14,436 nt of DNA from Bacillota bacterium (GTDB lineage Bacteria > Bacillota > Clostridia > Oscillospirales > Butyricicoccaceae), in NCBI GenBank assembly GCA_030705725.1, contig JAUZPW010000015.1, positions 1 through 14,436 of the forward strand, read 5' to 3'. A program made the translations under genes and the position numbers. Positions 7,362 through 14,436 of the stretch are shown here, in pieces. Below the pieces are notes generated by a model. The model saw nothing but the letters and a program-made list of their open reading frames with translations, was not told the origin of the DNA and made no database searches. The stretch's first letter is position 1. The number at the start of each line of letters is the position of its first letter.

Positions 7362-7607
7362 TTATTGCTTGAGAATAACCGCGGCGGCCGTCGGAACGTC
7401 TATTTTGCAGGCCTCGCCCAGCTTCTGCATGGTTTCGACTGTCGTATACGCTATTCCGTTTTCCGCGCAAAGCTCGATAAACGGTCGCTTTACCCGCTCC
7501 TCCGCATCCTCGGCGATAAACGCGTGTTCGGCAAGGCCTTCCCTGACTGCTTTCTTTGACTGTTTTAATCCGACAAGCCTGCCGGATGACTGCAGCTTTT
7601 CAAGCAT
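7362..7607 (-). CDS. ybxF: L7Ae/YbxF-family K-turn RNA-binding protein
   Basis: Small (81-residue) member of the L7Ae/L30e/S12e/Gadd45 fold. The Bacillus homologue YbxF binds kink-turn RNA and sits at the same operon position, before rpsL. Visible family features are GLKQSKKAV (about 13-21), the AEDAEE segment (about 32-37), and a C-terminal EACKIDVPTAAAVIL hydrophobic end. I chose the ATG at 7605-7607, preceded by AGGAGGGG (7616-7623) with an 8-nt gap. A TTG at 7670 would overlap the end of rpoC and add 21 residues not found in the family. It lies 55 nt after rpoC and is presumably cotranscribed. Its cellular role in bacteria is not well defined; the assignment to the fold is firm. Confidence 0.9.
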   Translation of the reverse strand: MLEKLQSSGRLVGLKQSKKAVREGLAEHAFIAEDAEERVKRPFIELCAENGIAYTTVETMQKLGEACKIDVPTAAAVILKQ

Positions 7608-7662
7608 TCCTTTAACCCCTCCTGAACCTACACAGGCAAATATTTTAGCACTTTTCTTAATG

Positions 7663-11199
<3,537 letters not shown>

Positions 11200-11216
11200 A
11201 TTGCCGTCCGCCCCTT

Positions 11217-14436
<3,220 letters not shown>

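Overview
The window is a stretch of core bacterial chromosome in which every gene lies on the minus strand. Transcription order runs from the high-coordinate end to the low one: rpoB (5' end outside the window) - rpoC - an L7Ae-type K-turn protein (ybxF) - rpsL - rpsG - fusA - tuf - terminator - FMN riboswitch - ribU - recD2 (3' end outside the window). The host is most likely a Bacillota member, probably class Clostridia. The evidence is the rpoBC-ybxF-rpsL-rpsG-fusA-tuf order, a ribosomal protein S12 with the Bacillota 14-residue insertion (the streptomycin-site lysines fall at 56 and 101), strong AGGAGG-type ribosome-binding sites, an FMN-riboswitch-controlled ECF riboflavin transporter, and a RecD2 helicase. 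Genus cannot be assigned from sequence reading alone.

Region by region: 11217-14436 encodes the C-terminal ~1072 residues of RNA polymerase beta, which ends in a strikingly acidic tail. 7663-11199 is the complete beta' gene, starting 17 nt after the rpoB stop. 7362-7607 is a small L7Ae/YbxF protein. 6845-7279 is S12. A 141-nt leader (6704-6844) with mutually exclusive hairpins precedes S7 (6233-6703, GTG start). EF-G (4116-6194) and EF-Tu (2800-4002) follow. The fusA-tuf gap carries what looks like a separate tuf promoter, and a strong hairpin terminator (2758-2782) closes the str operon.

Four bases after that terminator begins the -35 box of a new promoter, which drives an FMN (RFN) aptamer, an intrinsic terminator and ribU. 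A 7-bp GC-rich pairing between the aptamer's 5' segment and the terminator's 5' arm is a plausible antiterminator. recD2 then has its own extended -10 promoter in the 62-bp gap after ribU.

Functionally, the upper part makes the transcription and translation core machinery (RNA polymerase beta/beta', S12, S7, EF-G, EF-Tu). The lower part holds two unrelated units: FMN-sensing riboflavin uptake, and a DNA repair helicase. I read both strands looking for a novel system and found none. The observations worth following up are regulatory (riboswitch switching logic, rpsL-rpsG leader, internal promoters) plus the RpoB acidic tail. No gene-free stretch exceeds 300 bases; the longest (2519-2799) is fully accounted for by terminator, promoter, riboswitch and attenuator.
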